Notes: generated by a model not told the origin, from the sequence alone. Positions 1 through 8,383 are shown, numbered from the stretch's first letter. The stretch: DNA of 42,498 nucleotides from Chloroflexota bacterium (GCA_014360805.1 JACIWU010000021.1:1-42498); one strand, 5' to 3'. Numbers and translations: made by a program.

Positions 1-23
1 TGCTTCAGCGTCGGGCGTAGTAC

Positions 24-53
24 TTCGCGTGGATTCGTGTGATTCGTGGATAG
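24..53 (+). repeat. Dispersed ATTCGTG-family intergenic repeat, copy 1
   Basis: This copy contains the words TTCGCGTGGATTCGTG and GATTCGTGGATAG. The same family recurs in both orientations at 11691, 11831, 18415, 23884, 23995, 40856 and 41028, always between genes. It sits just upstream of the promoter of the first gene. Confidence 0.75.
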
Positions 54-63
54 CCGCCGGCCC

Positions 64-92
64 TTGCGCAAAACGGACTTTTGGAGTACAAT
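64..92 (+). promoter_or_regulatory. Sigma70-like promoter for the 136-357 gene
   Basis: A -35 element TTGCGC (64-69) and a -10 element TACAAT (87-92) are separated by 17 bp. Transcription would start near position 99, giving a short leader before the ATG at 136. Confidence 0.55.
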
Positions 93-135
93 AGAACCGT
101 CGGTAAGGTGCCTGAACAGCATGGAGGTGGGTGCC

Positions 136-357
136 ATGACAGAAGCGAAAGAGAAGGAATTCGTGTTTGAGGACTGGGTGCGCGAGGGCATCCGGGGCAT
201 TCGGCGAAGCCGGAAGACCCTCTTCCCGGAAGAGTTCCACAAGCACATCAGGGCCGCGCGGAAAGAGGCGCTCCTGGCCTACCGCAGTCTCATTGACGCT
301 GCCATTGAGCGCACCGAGGAGACCCCCAGGAAGAGAACCCAGATCAAGGTAGAATAG
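136..357 (+). CDS. Small charged hypothetical protein (73 aa)
   Basis: I do not recognise a family. The product is a short, strongly charged, probably helical and cytosolic protein beginning MTEAKEKEFVFEDWVREG. It has a basic stretch (GIRGIRRSRK), a second Arg/Lys-rich helix (HKHIRAARKEALLAYRS) and a basic C-terminus; no signal peptide or membrane segment is seen. The ATG at 136 is chosen because GGAGGTG lies 6 nt upstream; an in-frame ATG at 121 would overlap that ribosome site. The gene is monocistronic, framed by a promoter at 64-92 and an intrinsic terminator at 407-440, which supports a real transcript. Similar small helical proteins accompany regulators or nucleoid proteins in many bacteria, but no function is assigned here. 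Confidence 0.7.
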   Translation: MTEAKEKEFVFEDWVREGIRGIRRSRKTLFPEEFHKHIRAARKEALLAYRSLIDAAIERTEETPRKRTQIKVE

Positions 358-406
358 CCGAGCGCCCTGGCGCTGACCGCAACGTACATCGCGCCGTTCA
401 TCGGGG

Positions 407-440
407 AGCACACCCTGCGATATGGGTGTGCTTTGCTTTT
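407..440 (+). terminator. Rho-independent terminator
   Basis: A 9-bp perfect stem AGCACACCC/GGGTGTGCT (407-415 with 424-432) has an 8-nt loop and is followed by TTGCTTTT. It lies 50 nt after the stop codon of the 136-357 gene on the same strand. Confidence 0.8.
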
Positions 441-450
441 CCGGGGTACA

Positions 451-550
451 GGACTCGGTTCCGACCTCTGTTGGTCGCGGCAGGGTACAGGTGCAGTGCA
501 CTTCCGGAAGCGCGTCGCTCCTTGCTCACCAACGCAAAGCAGAACCGAGC
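451..550. repeat. Composite inverted-repeat element, copy 1
   Basis: Outer arms CTCGGTTC (454-461) and GAACCGAG (542-549) enclose inner GTTGGT and ACCAAC arms and a central imperfect palindrome around CACTTCCGGAAGCG. Related copies lie at 27174-27237 and 35850-35942. The centre resembles the free palindromes at 11729 and 40952. It fills the gap between the terminator at 440 and the 3' end of rqcH. Confidence 0.7.
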
Positions 551-553
551 CGG

Positions 554-2245
554 CTAGGGCGAGACTTCGGCTGCGTCCTCCGGCAGAGACGCCGGCACTA
601 CAAGCGTCTGCTCATGGGAGTACGTTACCAGGCCGGGCCTACCGCCGGGCATCCGCCGCACATGCTTCCGCAGCGTCCAGTCCACCTGGGCCGACGGCTC
701 GCCCCGCGCGGCCGAGTAGTAGGCCGCCAGTCGCGCCGCGAAGGTCAGCGCAGGCTCCGACACGGCGCGCCCGCCGCCGCGGATGATCACGTGCGCCCCA
801 GCCACCCCGCGCACGTGAAGCCACACATCCTCCGGCGAGGCCATCTTGAACGTAACCTCGTCGTTCTGGCGGCTGTTGCGCCCCACCAGCACCGTGAAAC
901 CGTCTGGCGAGCGGAAGGTCATCGGCCTTGCGGGGCGCGGTCGGGAACGCGGCGTCGGGCGATCGCGGGCATATCCGGCCTCGGCGAGGGCCGCCGCCAC
1001 CTCCTCTATCTCCGGCCGCGACGAGGCAAGCGCCAGGTCGGCGCTCAATTGGGTCAGGTAGGCTTCCTCTGCCGCCAGCGATTCCAGGCGGCGCGGCACT
1101 TCCTCGGATGCGCTGCGCGCTTTGTGGTACGCTTTGAAGTAGCGCTGCGCATTCTCCAAGGGCGTCTCGTCGGGGTTCAAGTCAATGGTCATCTCCTGGC
1201 CGGACAGCCCAGGCAGGGTAACGCGGGTCTGCCCCTTGCGGATTTCGCCCAAGTGGTTGAGCAGAACCTGGCCGCACTCCAGCAGGCGGTTGATCTCGTC
1301 CGGCGACATCGCTTCGCGCTCCAGCGCCTGCCGGCGTCGGGCGAGCGCCTGGGCGGCGTCGGCGAGGAGGCTGCGCACGGACGCCCGCGCCGCCGCATAC
1401 GGGTCGGCCGTCTCCCGGGCGGCGCGGTACGTCTCAATCGCCTGGCTCATGGATAGCGCGGGCTGCCACTCGCCCAGGTGGGTGAGTGCGTAGGGGGCGT
1501 AAGCGACGATGGTTTCGGCCTGGATGCCCACGCTCGGTGCCCAGCGGCCGGTCTCCAGCGGGGCGAACAGGTTGGCGAGTTCACGCAGGATGCGCTGCGG
1601 GTCCGCGCTGCCCGCCCGCGCCAACGCCTCGCGCGCCGCCAGCGGGCTAAGCCCCTGCACCGCGCCCACGAGCGCCCGCTCTGTTGGCATGTCGGCGCGT
1701 TCCCGGAGCAGCCGCGCCAGTCGCTCCTCGCTCCATTCGGGCAGGGGGACTCGGTTCTGCGCGGGCGGGGGCACGTAGGCGCGGTTGGGCAGCACCACCC
1801 GATAGCGATTCACATCCGGCCCCACGCGCTTGACGCATTCCAGAATCACGCCATCGGAGGAGACCAGGACGATGTTGCTATGCTTGCCCATGATCTCGGC
1901 GATGAGGGTGAGGGATTCGCCCGCGCGCTCAAACCGCAGGTGCAGGATGCGCTCCAAGGCGGGCTGATGCACGTCGGCCAGCCGCGCGCCGACCAGGAGT
2001 TTGCGCATCTGGAGCAACAGGGGAGAAGGTGTTTCCGTGCCGCGCCGGGGCTTCTCGGCGGCGAAGTGGACGCGCGGATGGAAGGGCTGTGCCGAGAGCA
2101 CCAGGTCGTGGCGGGCCTGCCCCGCGTACAGTTCCAGGGCCACGGTCAGGGCGTCGGGTTGCACCACGGATTGGACTCGCCCACCCAACGCGCGCGCCCG
2201 AATCTCCTGCACCACGGCCGCCAGCGTGAGCGCGTCAAAGAACAT
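554..2245 (-). CDS. rqcH: RqcH/Rqc2-type NFACT ribosome quality control protein
   Basis: RqcH-type proteins bind stalled 50S subunits carrying peptidyl-tRNA and drive C-terminal alanine tailing that marks the nascent chain for proteolysis; older names are FbpA or fibronectin-binding protein. The 563-aa product has the usual layout: an NFACT-N domain (about 1-230, with EIMGKHSNIVL at 118-128), a middle helical and coiled-coil region (about 270-420), and an NFACT-R/DUF814 domain (about 440-550) with GRNSRQNDEVTFK and PEDVWLHVRGVAGAHVIIRG. The position usually reported as an Asp-Arg pair in NFACT-N reads Glu98-Arg99 here (LERIL). Start MFFDALTLAAVV matches the family N-terminus. The deacetylase gene ends one base upstream of its start, so the two are probably co-transcribed. 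Confidence 0.93.
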   Translation of the reverse strand: MFFDALTLAAVVQEIRARALGGRVQSVVQPDALTVALELYAGQARHDLVLSAQPFHPRVHFAAEKPRRGTETPSPLLLQMRKLLVGARLADVHQPALERILHLRFERAGESLTLIAEIMGKHSNIVLVSSDGVILECVKRVGPDVNRYRVVLPNRAYVPPPAQNRVPLPEWSEERLARLLRERADMPTERALVGAVQGLSPLAAREALARAGSADPQRILRELANLFAPLETGRWAPSVGIQAETIVAYAPYALTHLGEWQPALSMSQAIETYRAARETADPYAAARASVRSLLADAAQALARRRQALEREAMSPDEINRLLECGQVLLNHLGEIRKGQTRVTLPGLSGQEMTIDLNPDETPLENAQRYFKAYHKARSASEEVPRRLESLAAEEAYLTQLSADLALASSRPEIEEVAAALAEAGYARDRPTPRSRPRPARPMTFRSPDGFTVLVGRNSRQNDEVTFKMASPEDVWLHVRGVAGAHVIIRGGGRAVSEPALTFAARLAAYYSAARGEPSAQVDWTLRKHVRRMPGGRPGLVTYSHEQTLVVPASLPEDAAEVSP

Positions 2246-2246
2246 C

Positions 2247-3188
2247 TCACCAATTCCAGGTCAACTTCTGGGCGAATTGCTCCAATGTGTCCGAGCCGCG
2301 AATCCGAACCCGCCGCAGTTGGAACATGCCGTCGGAAGTGTGCGTCGCGCCCGCTTGCGACACCACGGCGCCCCAGAAGTAGGCCGACTTCAGCACGTCC
2401 ACGACGTTCTGGTCGTATTGCCCCGACGGATAGGCGAAGAAGCGGCACGTCTTGCCGGTGCGCTCCTCAATGGCCTCCTTGGAGCCGATCACCTGCCACA
2501 CGATGTAGTCCACCGGCTTGTTGGTGAGGTCGGCATGGGTGTAGGTGTGCGGCTCCATGTCCATGCCCATCTGGCTCATCACCATCACCTGCGGCCAGGT
2601 CAGATAGGCCTCGTCGCCCCGATCAATCGGTTCCGTTACCAGGAAGAACGTCCCCGTGAACCCGTATTTCATCAGCAGCGGGAACGCATACTCAAAGTTG
2701 TCGCGGTATCCGTCGTCAAACGTGAGGATGACGGGCTTGGGGGGCAGCGGGTCGCCCCGTTGCAGGTGGCGGTTCAGGTCGTGCAGGCTGATGGACTGGT
2801 AGCCGTTCTCCTTGAGGTAGCGCAGTTGCTGCTCAAAGGCTGCGGGCGGCACCGACAGGTCGCGGCGGATCGCATCCGCGCCGCGCGGCGGGACGGAGAT
2901 GTAGTGGTACATGAGGATGGGCACGTAGGCGGTGCGGGCGATGCCGTCGGGCGTGGGCCACGGCGTTGGCGTGGGCGTGGGCAAGGGCGTGGCCGTGGGG
3001 ATGGGCGACGGGCACGGCGCGCACGTGGGGGCAGGTGTGGCTGTGGGCGGGGCCTGCGTGGCCGTCGCCGTGGGGGTGGGCCAGGGCGTCGGCGTCGCCG
3101 ACGGTCGGGATGCCGCACTGCAAGAGGCAAGCAGCGTGATGCAAAGGATTGACGCAACCAGCAACCGTCTGTGGGTAGATGACCTCAT
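2247..3188 (-). CDS. Polysaccharide deacetylase lipoprotein (CE4/NodB fold)
   Basis: Predicted secreted, membrane-anchored metal-dependent deacetylase acting on N-acetylated cell-surface or wall polysaccharide. The 313-aa product has a signal peptide with lipobox LASC (Cys23), a Pro/Thr-rich spacer of about 55 residues (27-82, with repeated PTPTP words), then the catalytic domain. CE4 motifs are intact: TFDDG with Asp158 and Asp159 (motif 1, general base and metal ligand), HTYTH with His214 and His218 (motif 2, metal ligands), and FAYPSGQYD (about 251-259, motif 3). ILMYHYIS before motif 1 is typical of the PgaB/IcaB-like branch. The ATG follows GGAGG (cDNA AGGCAGGAGGCC). It lies one base from rqcH on the same strand and diverges from the flippase gene at 3371. 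The substrate cannot be read from sequence. Confidence 0.9.
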   Translation of the reverse strand: MRSSTHRRLLVASILCITLLASCSAASRPSATPTPWPTPTATATQAPPTATPAPTCAPCPSPIPTATPLPTPTPTPWPTPDGIARTAYVPILMYHYISVPPRGADAIRRDLSVPPAAFEQQLRYLKENGYQSISLHDLNRHLQRGDPLPPKPVILTFDDGYRDNFEYAFPLLMKYGFTGTFFLVTEPIDRGDEAYLTWPQVMVMSQMGMDMEPHTYTHADLTNKPVDYIVWQVIGSKEAIEERTGKTCRFFAYPSGQYDQNVVDVLKSAYFWGAVVSQAGATHTSDGMFQLRRVRIRGSDTLEQFAQKLTWNW

Positions 3189-3214
3189 GGCCTCCTGCCT
3201 CCAAGTGGTAGGTG

Positions 3215-3243
3215 AGGGTATCGCAGGCGACGGCTTCTGTCAA
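3215..3243 (-). promoter_or_regulatory. Candidate promoter for the deacetylase-rqcH pair
   Basis: On the minus strand TTGACA (3243-3238) is followed after 17 bp by TACCCT (3220-3215). The -35 is perfect and the -10 weak. It is back to back with the plus-strand promoter at 3271-3299. Confidence 0.4.
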
Positions 3244-3270
3244 ATCGGGCCGTGGCGCGTTCCGGTGCTT

Positions 3271-3299
3271 TTGACACCCGCGTGGCCCGAAGGTAGAAT
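3271..3299 (+). promoter_or_regulatory. Sigma70-like promoter for the flippase-like gene
   Basis: TTGACA (3271-3276), a 17-bp spacer and TAGAAT (3294-3299). Transcription would start near 3306, about 65 nt before the ATG at 3371. Confidence 0.7.
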
Positions 3300-3370
3300 G
3301 CGTCGCTGTTGCGCACCCAAGACGCACGGAGCGCGAGGAGGGAACCATTCGCACCGCGAAGCCGAACCAC

Positions 3371-4363
3371 ATGCGACGAACCATCACGCTGATCCTGGGC
3401 ACGCTGTTGAGCCTGCTGTTCCTGTGGCTGGCCTTCAGGCAGGTGCACCTGCGCGAAGTGTGGAACGCCCTGCGGCAGGCGAACCCGTGGCTGGTGAGCG
3501 CGGCGCTCGGGGCGTTTCTGGCAACGCAGGTGGTGAAAGCCGCCCGCTGGAAGGCGCTGTTCTACCCGGAGCACGGGGCGCGGCGGTTCGGAAAACTGCT
3601 GCGTGTCATCTACATTGGCCAGATGGTCAATGCGGCCGTGCCTGCGCGCCTGGGCGAGATCGCGCGGGCCTACCTGCTGGCGCGGATTGAGGCCATCAGC
3701 GCCGCCTACGCGCTCGGCACCGTGGTGCTTGAAAAGGCGCTGGACAGCCTCATGCTGCTGCTGGTCGTGCTGGTAACGTCAATCTTCATGCCGTTCCCGT
3801 CTTGGGTCAAGGGGTCGTCGCTTGTCGTGAGCGGGGGGATGGTGGCGCTGCTGGCGGCCATGACGGTGCTGTCGCGGTGGGAGAGCCGCCTGCCCGCCTG
3901 GGTGGTGCGGGTGGCCGGGCCGGACTCCTGGCTAGGACGCATGGGGGTGATGGCTGCGCTGCAGCGCGCTGCCTTGAGCCTCCGGCCGCTCAAGAGTTTG
4001 CGGATGAACCTGGTCCTTTGGGGCTGGTCGGCAGGCAATTGGGCGCTCATGATTCTTACCAACCTGCTGGCTTTCTGGGCGTTTGGGCTGCGCCTGCCGT
4101 GGACGGCGGCGCCACTCCTGCTGGCCATCCTGAACATCGGGATCATCGTCCCGTCATCGCCCGGGCGAATCGGGGTGTTCCACTACCTCTGCGTCCTCAC
4201 GTTGGGCCTCTACGGGGTGGATCCCGCGCTGGCGCTGGCCTGCGGGATCGTGCTTCATGCCCTGGTGTACGTTCCCATCTTCGTCCTTGGCGCCTACTTC
4301 CTGTGGCGCGAGAACTACGATTGGTCCAGGCTGGCGGAACTTGCCCCGCTGGAAAACCCGTAG
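3371..4363 (+). CDS. Flippase-like integral membrane protein (LPG synthase TM / UPF0104 family)
   Basis: The 330-aa product is a polytopic membrane protein of the lysylphosphatidylglycerol-synthase TM family (PF03706-like, AglD/MprF flippase-domain relatives). These act as lipid or lipid-linked glycan flippases, or are uncharacterised. Seen: N-terminal TM (TLILGTLLSLLFLWLAF), the family region RVIYIGQMVNAAVPARLGEIARAYLL split over two helices, about seven further hydrophobic segments, and the conserved-looking PSSPGRIGVFHYL near 260-273. It lacks the MprF C-terminal aminoacyl-transferase domain, so lipid aminoacylation is unlikely. The ATG at 3371 has no Shine-Dalgarno; GAGGAGGG at 3335-3342 instead precedes an in-frame ATT at 3347, a possible rare start that would add eight residues. 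Confidence 0.85.
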   Translation: MRRTITLILGTLLSLLFLWLAFRQVHLREVWNALRQANPWLVSAALGAFLATQVVKAARWKALFYPEHGARRFGKLLRVIYIGQMVNAAVPARLGEIARAYLLARIEAISAAYALGTVVLEKALDSLMLLLVVLVTSIFMPFPSWVKGSSLVVSGGMVALLAAMTVLSRWESRLPAWVVRVAGPDSWLGRMGVMAALQRAALSLRPLKSLRMNLVLWGWSAGNWALMILTNLLAFWAFGLRLPWTAAPLLLAILNIGIIVPSSPGRIGVFHYLCVLTLGLYGVDPALALACGIVLHALVYVPIFVLGAYFLWRENYDWSRLAELAPLENP

Positions 4364-4549
4364 GGCCTCGGGATTCAGCGGCGCGCCCTCGCATGACGGG
4401 TATCCGCAAACTTCGGGACCGCGTCCTGGCCGATGGTAGTGTATCTTGTTCGGTGGGAATTGCGCCACCCGGGCTAAAGACGGCGGGTGCAGGTGTGGAG
4501 ACCAGCCTCTGCGCTCGCAATGGGTCGGCGGCACAACGCCAAAACACGT

Positions 4550-4603
4550 AGGGCGGCTTTCCATAGCCGCCGCAAACAGGGGGCAGGCATGGAAACCTGC
4601 CCT
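4550..4603. repeat. Double-hairpin intergenic repeat, copy 1
   Basis: Two adjacent hairpins: GGCGGCT-TTCCAT-AGCCGCC (4552-4571) and GGGCAGG/CCTGCCC (4581-4587 with 4596-4602) around a CATGGAAA-type loop. The same pair occurs inverted at 23925-23981, with partial copies at 11864 and 18594. Both loops carry TTCCAT or its complement ATGGAA. Confidence 0.8.
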
Positions 4604-4629
4604 ACTCAATGCATTTCATGCTGTCGCTC

Positions 4630-4644
4630 ATCGGTCTGACCAAT
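4630..4644. promoter_or_regulatory. Candidate GntR/PdhR-like operator palindrome
   Basis: ATCGGTCTGACCAAT is a 15-bp imperfect palindrome differing at one base from the ATTGGTnnnACCAAT form bound by PdhR-type GntR regulators (recalled consensus). It lies 37 bp upstream of the -35 at 4681. No GntR gene is present in the window. Confidence 0.25.
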
Positions 4645-4680
4645 TTCTACCGAATGTACACTGCCTGGCCGATGGCGAAC

Positions 4681-4708
4681 TTGCCAACCGCGCCCGCTAA
4701 CGTATAAT
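4681..4708 (+). promoter_or_regulatory. Sigma70-like promoter for the P-type ATPase gene
   Basis: TTGCCA (4681-4686), a 16-bp spacer and a perfect TATAAT (4703-4708). It leaves a leader of about 130 nt before the ATG at 4845. Confidence 0.65.
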
Positions 4709-4844
4709 GGGATATGCGCGGCGGGGCTGCCCGCGCCGCCGGAGCGCCGGGGTATGCGAAGAGGCGGCGTCAGCCGTCGCGCAGATCTGCAACCCGCACG
4801 AAACCACAACCGCCCCGCAAGCGAGGGCAACGGGAGTCGGATAG

Positions 4845-7619
4845 ATGACAGCGAATAACGAGACTGCGTGCGAACCCAGCGGCACGCCGATTTGGCATGC
4901 GCAACCCATCGGCGCTGTGGCCGATGCGCTGGGGACAAGCCTCTCCTCGGGCCTGTCGCCTGAAGTGGCGGCGGCCCGCCTCAAGGAGTGCGGGTACAAC
5001 GAACTTTCCGAGAAGCCCCGCCCCAGTTTCTGGAAGCGCCTGTGGGATCAACTCACCAGTTTTCTGGTGATCATCCTCATTGTAGCCAGCCTTATCTCCA
5101 TTTTCATCGGCGAGTACGTGGACGCGGCGGCCATCATGGCCATCGTGGTGCTCAACGCCGTGCTGGGCGTGATCCAGGAGTCCCGCGCCGAGGAGGCGCT
5201 CACGGCCCTGAAGCGCATGGCGGCGCCCGAGGCGCACGTCATCCGCGGGGGGCGGCTCATTACCATCCCCGCCCGAGAGTTGGTGCCCGGCGACCTGGTG
5301 GTGCTGGAGGCGGGCAATTACGTCCCCGCCGACCTGCGCTTGGTGGAGAGCGTCAACCTGCGCATAGACGAGGCTTCGCTCACCGGCGAGTCCACGCCCG
5401 CGGCCAAGCACGCCGAAGTCGTCCTGGACCGGGGCCTGGCGCTCGGCGACCGCGACAACTCGGCCTACATGGGCACTCTGGTAACCTACGGGCGCGGGCG
5501 AGGCATCGTGGTCGCCACGGGCATGCACACGGAAATCGGCCTCATCGCCGACATGATCCAGAGTTTTGAGGAGGAGCCGACGCCGCTCCAAATCAAACTG
5601 GATCAACTGGGGAAGTGGCTGGGCATCGCGGCCCTTGTGGTGTGCGCCATCGTGTTTGGCGTGGGCGTGGCACGGGGCATCCCCCCGCTGACTATGTTCA
5701 TCACCGCCATCAGCCTGGCCATCGCCGCCGTGCCCGAGGGCCTGCCCGCTGTCGTTACCATCTGCCTGGCGCTGGGGTTGCAGCGCATGGTGCGGCGGCA
5801 CGCCCTGCTCCGCAAACTCCCCGCCGTGGAGACGCTGGGCAGCGCCACAACCATCTGCTCCGACAAGACGGGCACGCTCACCAAGAACGAGATGACCGTG
5901 GTGCGCGTCTATAGCGACGGCGAACTCATCACCGTAACCGGCGAGGGGTACGACCCCAGGGGCGAGTTTCGGCAGAACGGGCATGAGGTGGACGTGCGGC
6001 GGCCCGGCGGGGTGCGCGATGTGCTGCTCGCCGCGGCGCTGTGCAACGATTCGCGGCTGGAGACCAGCGGCACCGGTGAGACGGGCCAGCAGACATACCG
6101 CATGGTGGGCGACCCCACCGAGGGCGCGCTGGTTGTGGCCGCGGCCAAGGCCGGGCTTTGGAAAAGCGACCTGGAAGAGCAGTACCCCCGCGTGGCCGAA
6201 ATCCCCTTTGATTCCGACCGCAAGCGCATGACCACCATCCACAAGGACGCCAACGGCTATGTGGCGTTTACCAAGGGCGCTGGCGACATCATCGTCTATC
6301 TCTGCGACACCTACGAGCAGGACGGCCAGGTGTACCCGATGACCGACCAGGCCCGCGAGCGAATCCTGCGCATCCAGGAGCAAATGGCCAGCGACGCCCT
6401 TCGCATCCTCGGCGTGGCCCGCCGGCATTTGGACGCCATCCCGCCCGAAGACCGCATGCACGAAGTGGAGCGGAACATGACGTTCCTGGGCCTCGTGGGC
6501 ATGATAGACCCCGCCCGGGCAGAGGTCAAGGACGCCATCGCATTGGCCCGCAACGCCGGCCTGAAGACGGTGATGATCACCGGCGACCACGACCGCACGG
6601 CCATGGCCATCGCGCGGCAGTTGGACTTGCTCACCCCCGGCCGCCAACTGGTTACCGGCGTGGAACTGGAGCAGATGTCGGACGAGGAACTGTCGGAGAT
6701 CGTGAACGAGATTGACGTCTTCGCCCGTGTCTCCCCACATCACAAGGTGCGCATTGTGGAGGCCCTCAAGAATCGGGGGCACATTGTCGCCATGACCGGC
6801 GACGGCGTGAATGACGCGCCGGCCCTCAAGCGCGCGGACATCGGCGTGGCCATGGGCATCACCGGCACCGACGTCTCCAAAGAGACCGCCGACATGGTGC
6901 TCACCGACGACAACTACGCCAGCATCGTAGCGGCCATAGAGGAAGGCCGCATCATCTACTCCAACATCCGCAAGTTCGTGTACTACCTTCTCTCGTGCAA
7001 CGTGGGCGAAATCCTCGTGGTCTTCCTGGCGACCATCTTCAACTGGGGGCTGCCCCTGAGTGCGATTCAACTGCTCGTGCTCAACCTGGTTACCGACGGC
7101 GCCCCAGCCCTGGCGCTGGGCCTGGAGAAGGGCGATCCGGACATCATGGACCGCCCGCCGCGCCCCGTCAACGAGCCCATCATCAACCGTCCGATGGTCA
7201 TCGGGATCATCACCCAGAGCATCGCCATTGCCGCCGCCACGCTGGCTGCGTTCCTCATCGGGCGCATGTGGTTTGGCGGCACCGAAGTCCACGCACGCAC
7301 GATGGCATTCGCAACCCTCAGCATCTCGGAACTGCTCCGCGCCTACACGTCTCGCTCCGAGCGGCACCCGCTGATCTCCATTGGCATCTGGAGCAACCGC
7401 TTCATGCAGTGGGCCGTGCTGGCGTCGTTGGCGATCATCATGCTCATCATCTACGTGCCGTTCCTGGATCCGATATTTGACACCACGTTCCTGACCCTGC
7501 GCGAATGGGAGGTCATCCTGCCACTGGTGTTTGTCCCGGCCATCGTGGCCGAACTCACCAAGTGGGTGTGGCGGCGGCTGGATCAGCGACGCAAGTCGGC
7601 GTCTCCATCGCCGGCATAG
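4845..7619 (+). CDS. Calcium-transporting P-type ATPase (P2A, SERCA-like)
   Basis: ATP-driven cation export pump of the inner membrane, 924 aa. Present in order: cation ATPase N-domain (about 17-85), M1-M2, actuator domain with TGES (180-183), M4 with PEGLP (297-301), phosphorylation site DKTGT (Asp340), nucleotide-binding domain, hinge TGDGVND (651-657), and M5-M10. Calcium-site residues known from SERCA are matched: Glu298 (E309), Asn719 and Glu722 in NVGE (N768, E771), Asn747, Thr750 and Asp751 in NLVTDG (N796, T799, D800), and a Glu829 in a possible E908 position. This supports Ca2+ over Na+ or K+, possibly with two sites, though Mn2+ cannot be excluded. The stop is 26 nt before the degenerate kinase gene, so co-transcription with the signalling cassette is plausible. 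The ATG was chosen as the first in-frame start after the promoter. Confidence 0.93.
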   Translation: MTANNETACEPSGTPIWHAQPIGAVADALGTSLSSGLSPEVAAARLKECGYNELSEKPRPSFWKRLWDQLTSFLVIILIVASLISIFIGEYVDAAAIMAIVVLNAVLGVIQESRAEEALTALKRMAAPEAHVIRGGRLITIPARELVPGDLVVLEAGNYVPADLRLVESVNLRIDEASLTGESTPAAKHAEVVLDRGLALGDRDNSAYMGTLVTYGRGRGIVVATGMHTEIGLIADMIQSFEEEPTPLQIKLDQLGKWLGIAALVVCAIVFGVGVARGIPPLTMFITAISLAIAAVPEGLPAVVTICLALGLQRMVRRHALLRKLPAVETLGSATTICSDKTGTLTKNEMTVVRVYSDGELITVTGEGYDPRGEFRQNGHEVDVRRPGGVRDVLLAAALCNDSRLETSGTGETGQQTYRMVGDPTEGALVVAAAKAGLWKSDLEEQYPRVAEIPFDSDRKRMTTIHKDANGYVAFTKGAGDIIVYLCDTYEQDGQVYPMTDQARERILRIQEQMASDALRILGVARRHLDAIPPEDRMHEVERNMTFLGLVGMIDPARAEVKDAIALARNAGLKTVMITGDHDRTAMAIARQLDLLTPGRQLVTGVELEQMSDEELSEIVNEIDVFARVSPHHKVRIVEALKNRGHIVAMTGDGVNDAPALKRADIGVAMGITGTDVSKETADMVLTDDNYASIVAAIEEGRIIYSNIRKFVYYLLSCNVGEILVVFLATIFNWGLPLSAIQLLVLNLVTDGAPALALGLEKGDPDIMDRPPRPVNEPIINRPMVIGIITQSIAIAAATLAAFLIGRMWFGGTEVHARTMAFATLSISELLRAYTSRSERHPLISIGIWSNRFMQWAVLASLAIIMLIIYVPFLDPIFDTTFLTLREWEVILPLVFVPAIVAELTKWVWRRLDQRRKSASPSPA

Positions 7620-7645
7620 CCCTCAGAGAGGTAAGCGGTAGAGCC

Positions 7646-8383
7646 ATGGAACCATACGACGACACAGCAGAGCACGAGCGGTTCCTTCGTTGGGCGCAAC
7701 TCACCTGCGCGGGCGAAGTTGCCGCCATGGTCGCCCACGACATCAACAACGCGGTAACCGGCGTCATGAGTTACACCGAACTGGCGCAGATGGATCTCCC
7801 CTCCTGGAGCGAGGCAGGGGCCTACCTGCAGAAATCCCTGGATCAGGCCAAGCGCATCAGCAATCTGGCCAACCACTTGCTGATGATCTCGCACGAAGCC
7901 GCGTATGTCCCGGTCAGCGAGGATATCCGTGTCAGTTTGGAAGCGGCGTGCGCGCTGGTGCAGCGGCGGTTGGAGAAGGATGGCATTGCCTTTGAGCGTC
8001 GCCTGGACATCGCCGATGCGCGCGTCGTCGCGGACAGCGCCCGACTTCTGCTCACGTGGCTCGGGCTGATCCTGGCGGCGCGCTCTGGGCTGCTCCAGTC
8101 GCCGGCCGAGTCGTTCCGTGCGCTGCGGGTTAGCGCGGAGCCGATGCGCCTCGGGGAGAACGCTGCCGTCCGCGTGGTGGTGGATGCCTGCGCCGATGCC
8201 TCGCCCCCCGCCTGGTTCATGGGGCAACTCCGTCGGGCGGAGACCGACGGCGCGCCGCTGTGCCGCGAGGCGATGCTGTACGCCGCGGCAAGGGCGCACG
8301 TTGCCCGTCTGGGCGGCACCCTGGACCTTCGTCCGACCGATGGCGGGTTCGCGTTTGAGGTGAAGTTGCCGTTGAGCGCTTGA
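7646..8383 (+). CDS. Degenerate histidine kinase / candidate histidine phosphotransferase
   Basis: The 245-aa product has a clear DHp phosphoacceptor motif, MVAHDINNAVTGVMSYTEL (His31), of the HDFNN type found in hybrid kinases. The ATPase part is degenerate: the N-box position reads RLLLTWLGLILAARSG with no Asn, no DxGxG is recognisable (VVVDACADASPPAW), and only a late GGTLDLRPTDGG resembles a G2 region. There is no sensor or membrane segment. Such a layout is known for ChpT-type phosphotransferases, which keep the dimeric His helix but cannot bind ATP; this assignment is inference. It is translationally close to two receiver-bearing proteins (next start 11 nt downstream), natural partners for phosphotransfer. 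The ATG at 7646 gives a start just before the acidic helix preceding the His motif; the ribosome site is weak. Confidence 0.75.
   Translation: MEPYDDTAEHERFLRWAQLTCAGEVAAMVAHDINNAVTGVMSYTELAQMDLPSWSEAGAYLQKSLDQAKRISNLANHLLMISHEAAYVPVSEDIRVSLEAACALVQRRLEKDGIAFERRLDIADARVVADSARLLLTWLGLILAARSGLLQSPAESFRALRVSAEPMRLGENAAVRVVVDACADASPPAWFMGQLRRAETDGAPLCREAMLYAAARAHVARLGGTLDLRPTDGGFAFEVKLPLSA

Larger units (their letters stand above)
4364..4844. other. Intergenic region (481 bp) before the P-type ATPase
   Basis: No credible gene is seen. It holds a double-hairpin repeat (4550-4603), a GntR/PdhR-like palindrome (4630-4644), a sigma70-like promoter (4681-4708) and an ATPase leader of about 130 nt. 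The first 180 bp show no recognisable feature. Confidence 0.6.

Noticed and set aside
4770-7367. 865-codon minus-strand open frame opposite the P-type ATPase
   Set aside because: The ATPase on the plus strand has all motifs in order; the antisense product is repetitive His/Gly/Ala-rich with no domain.
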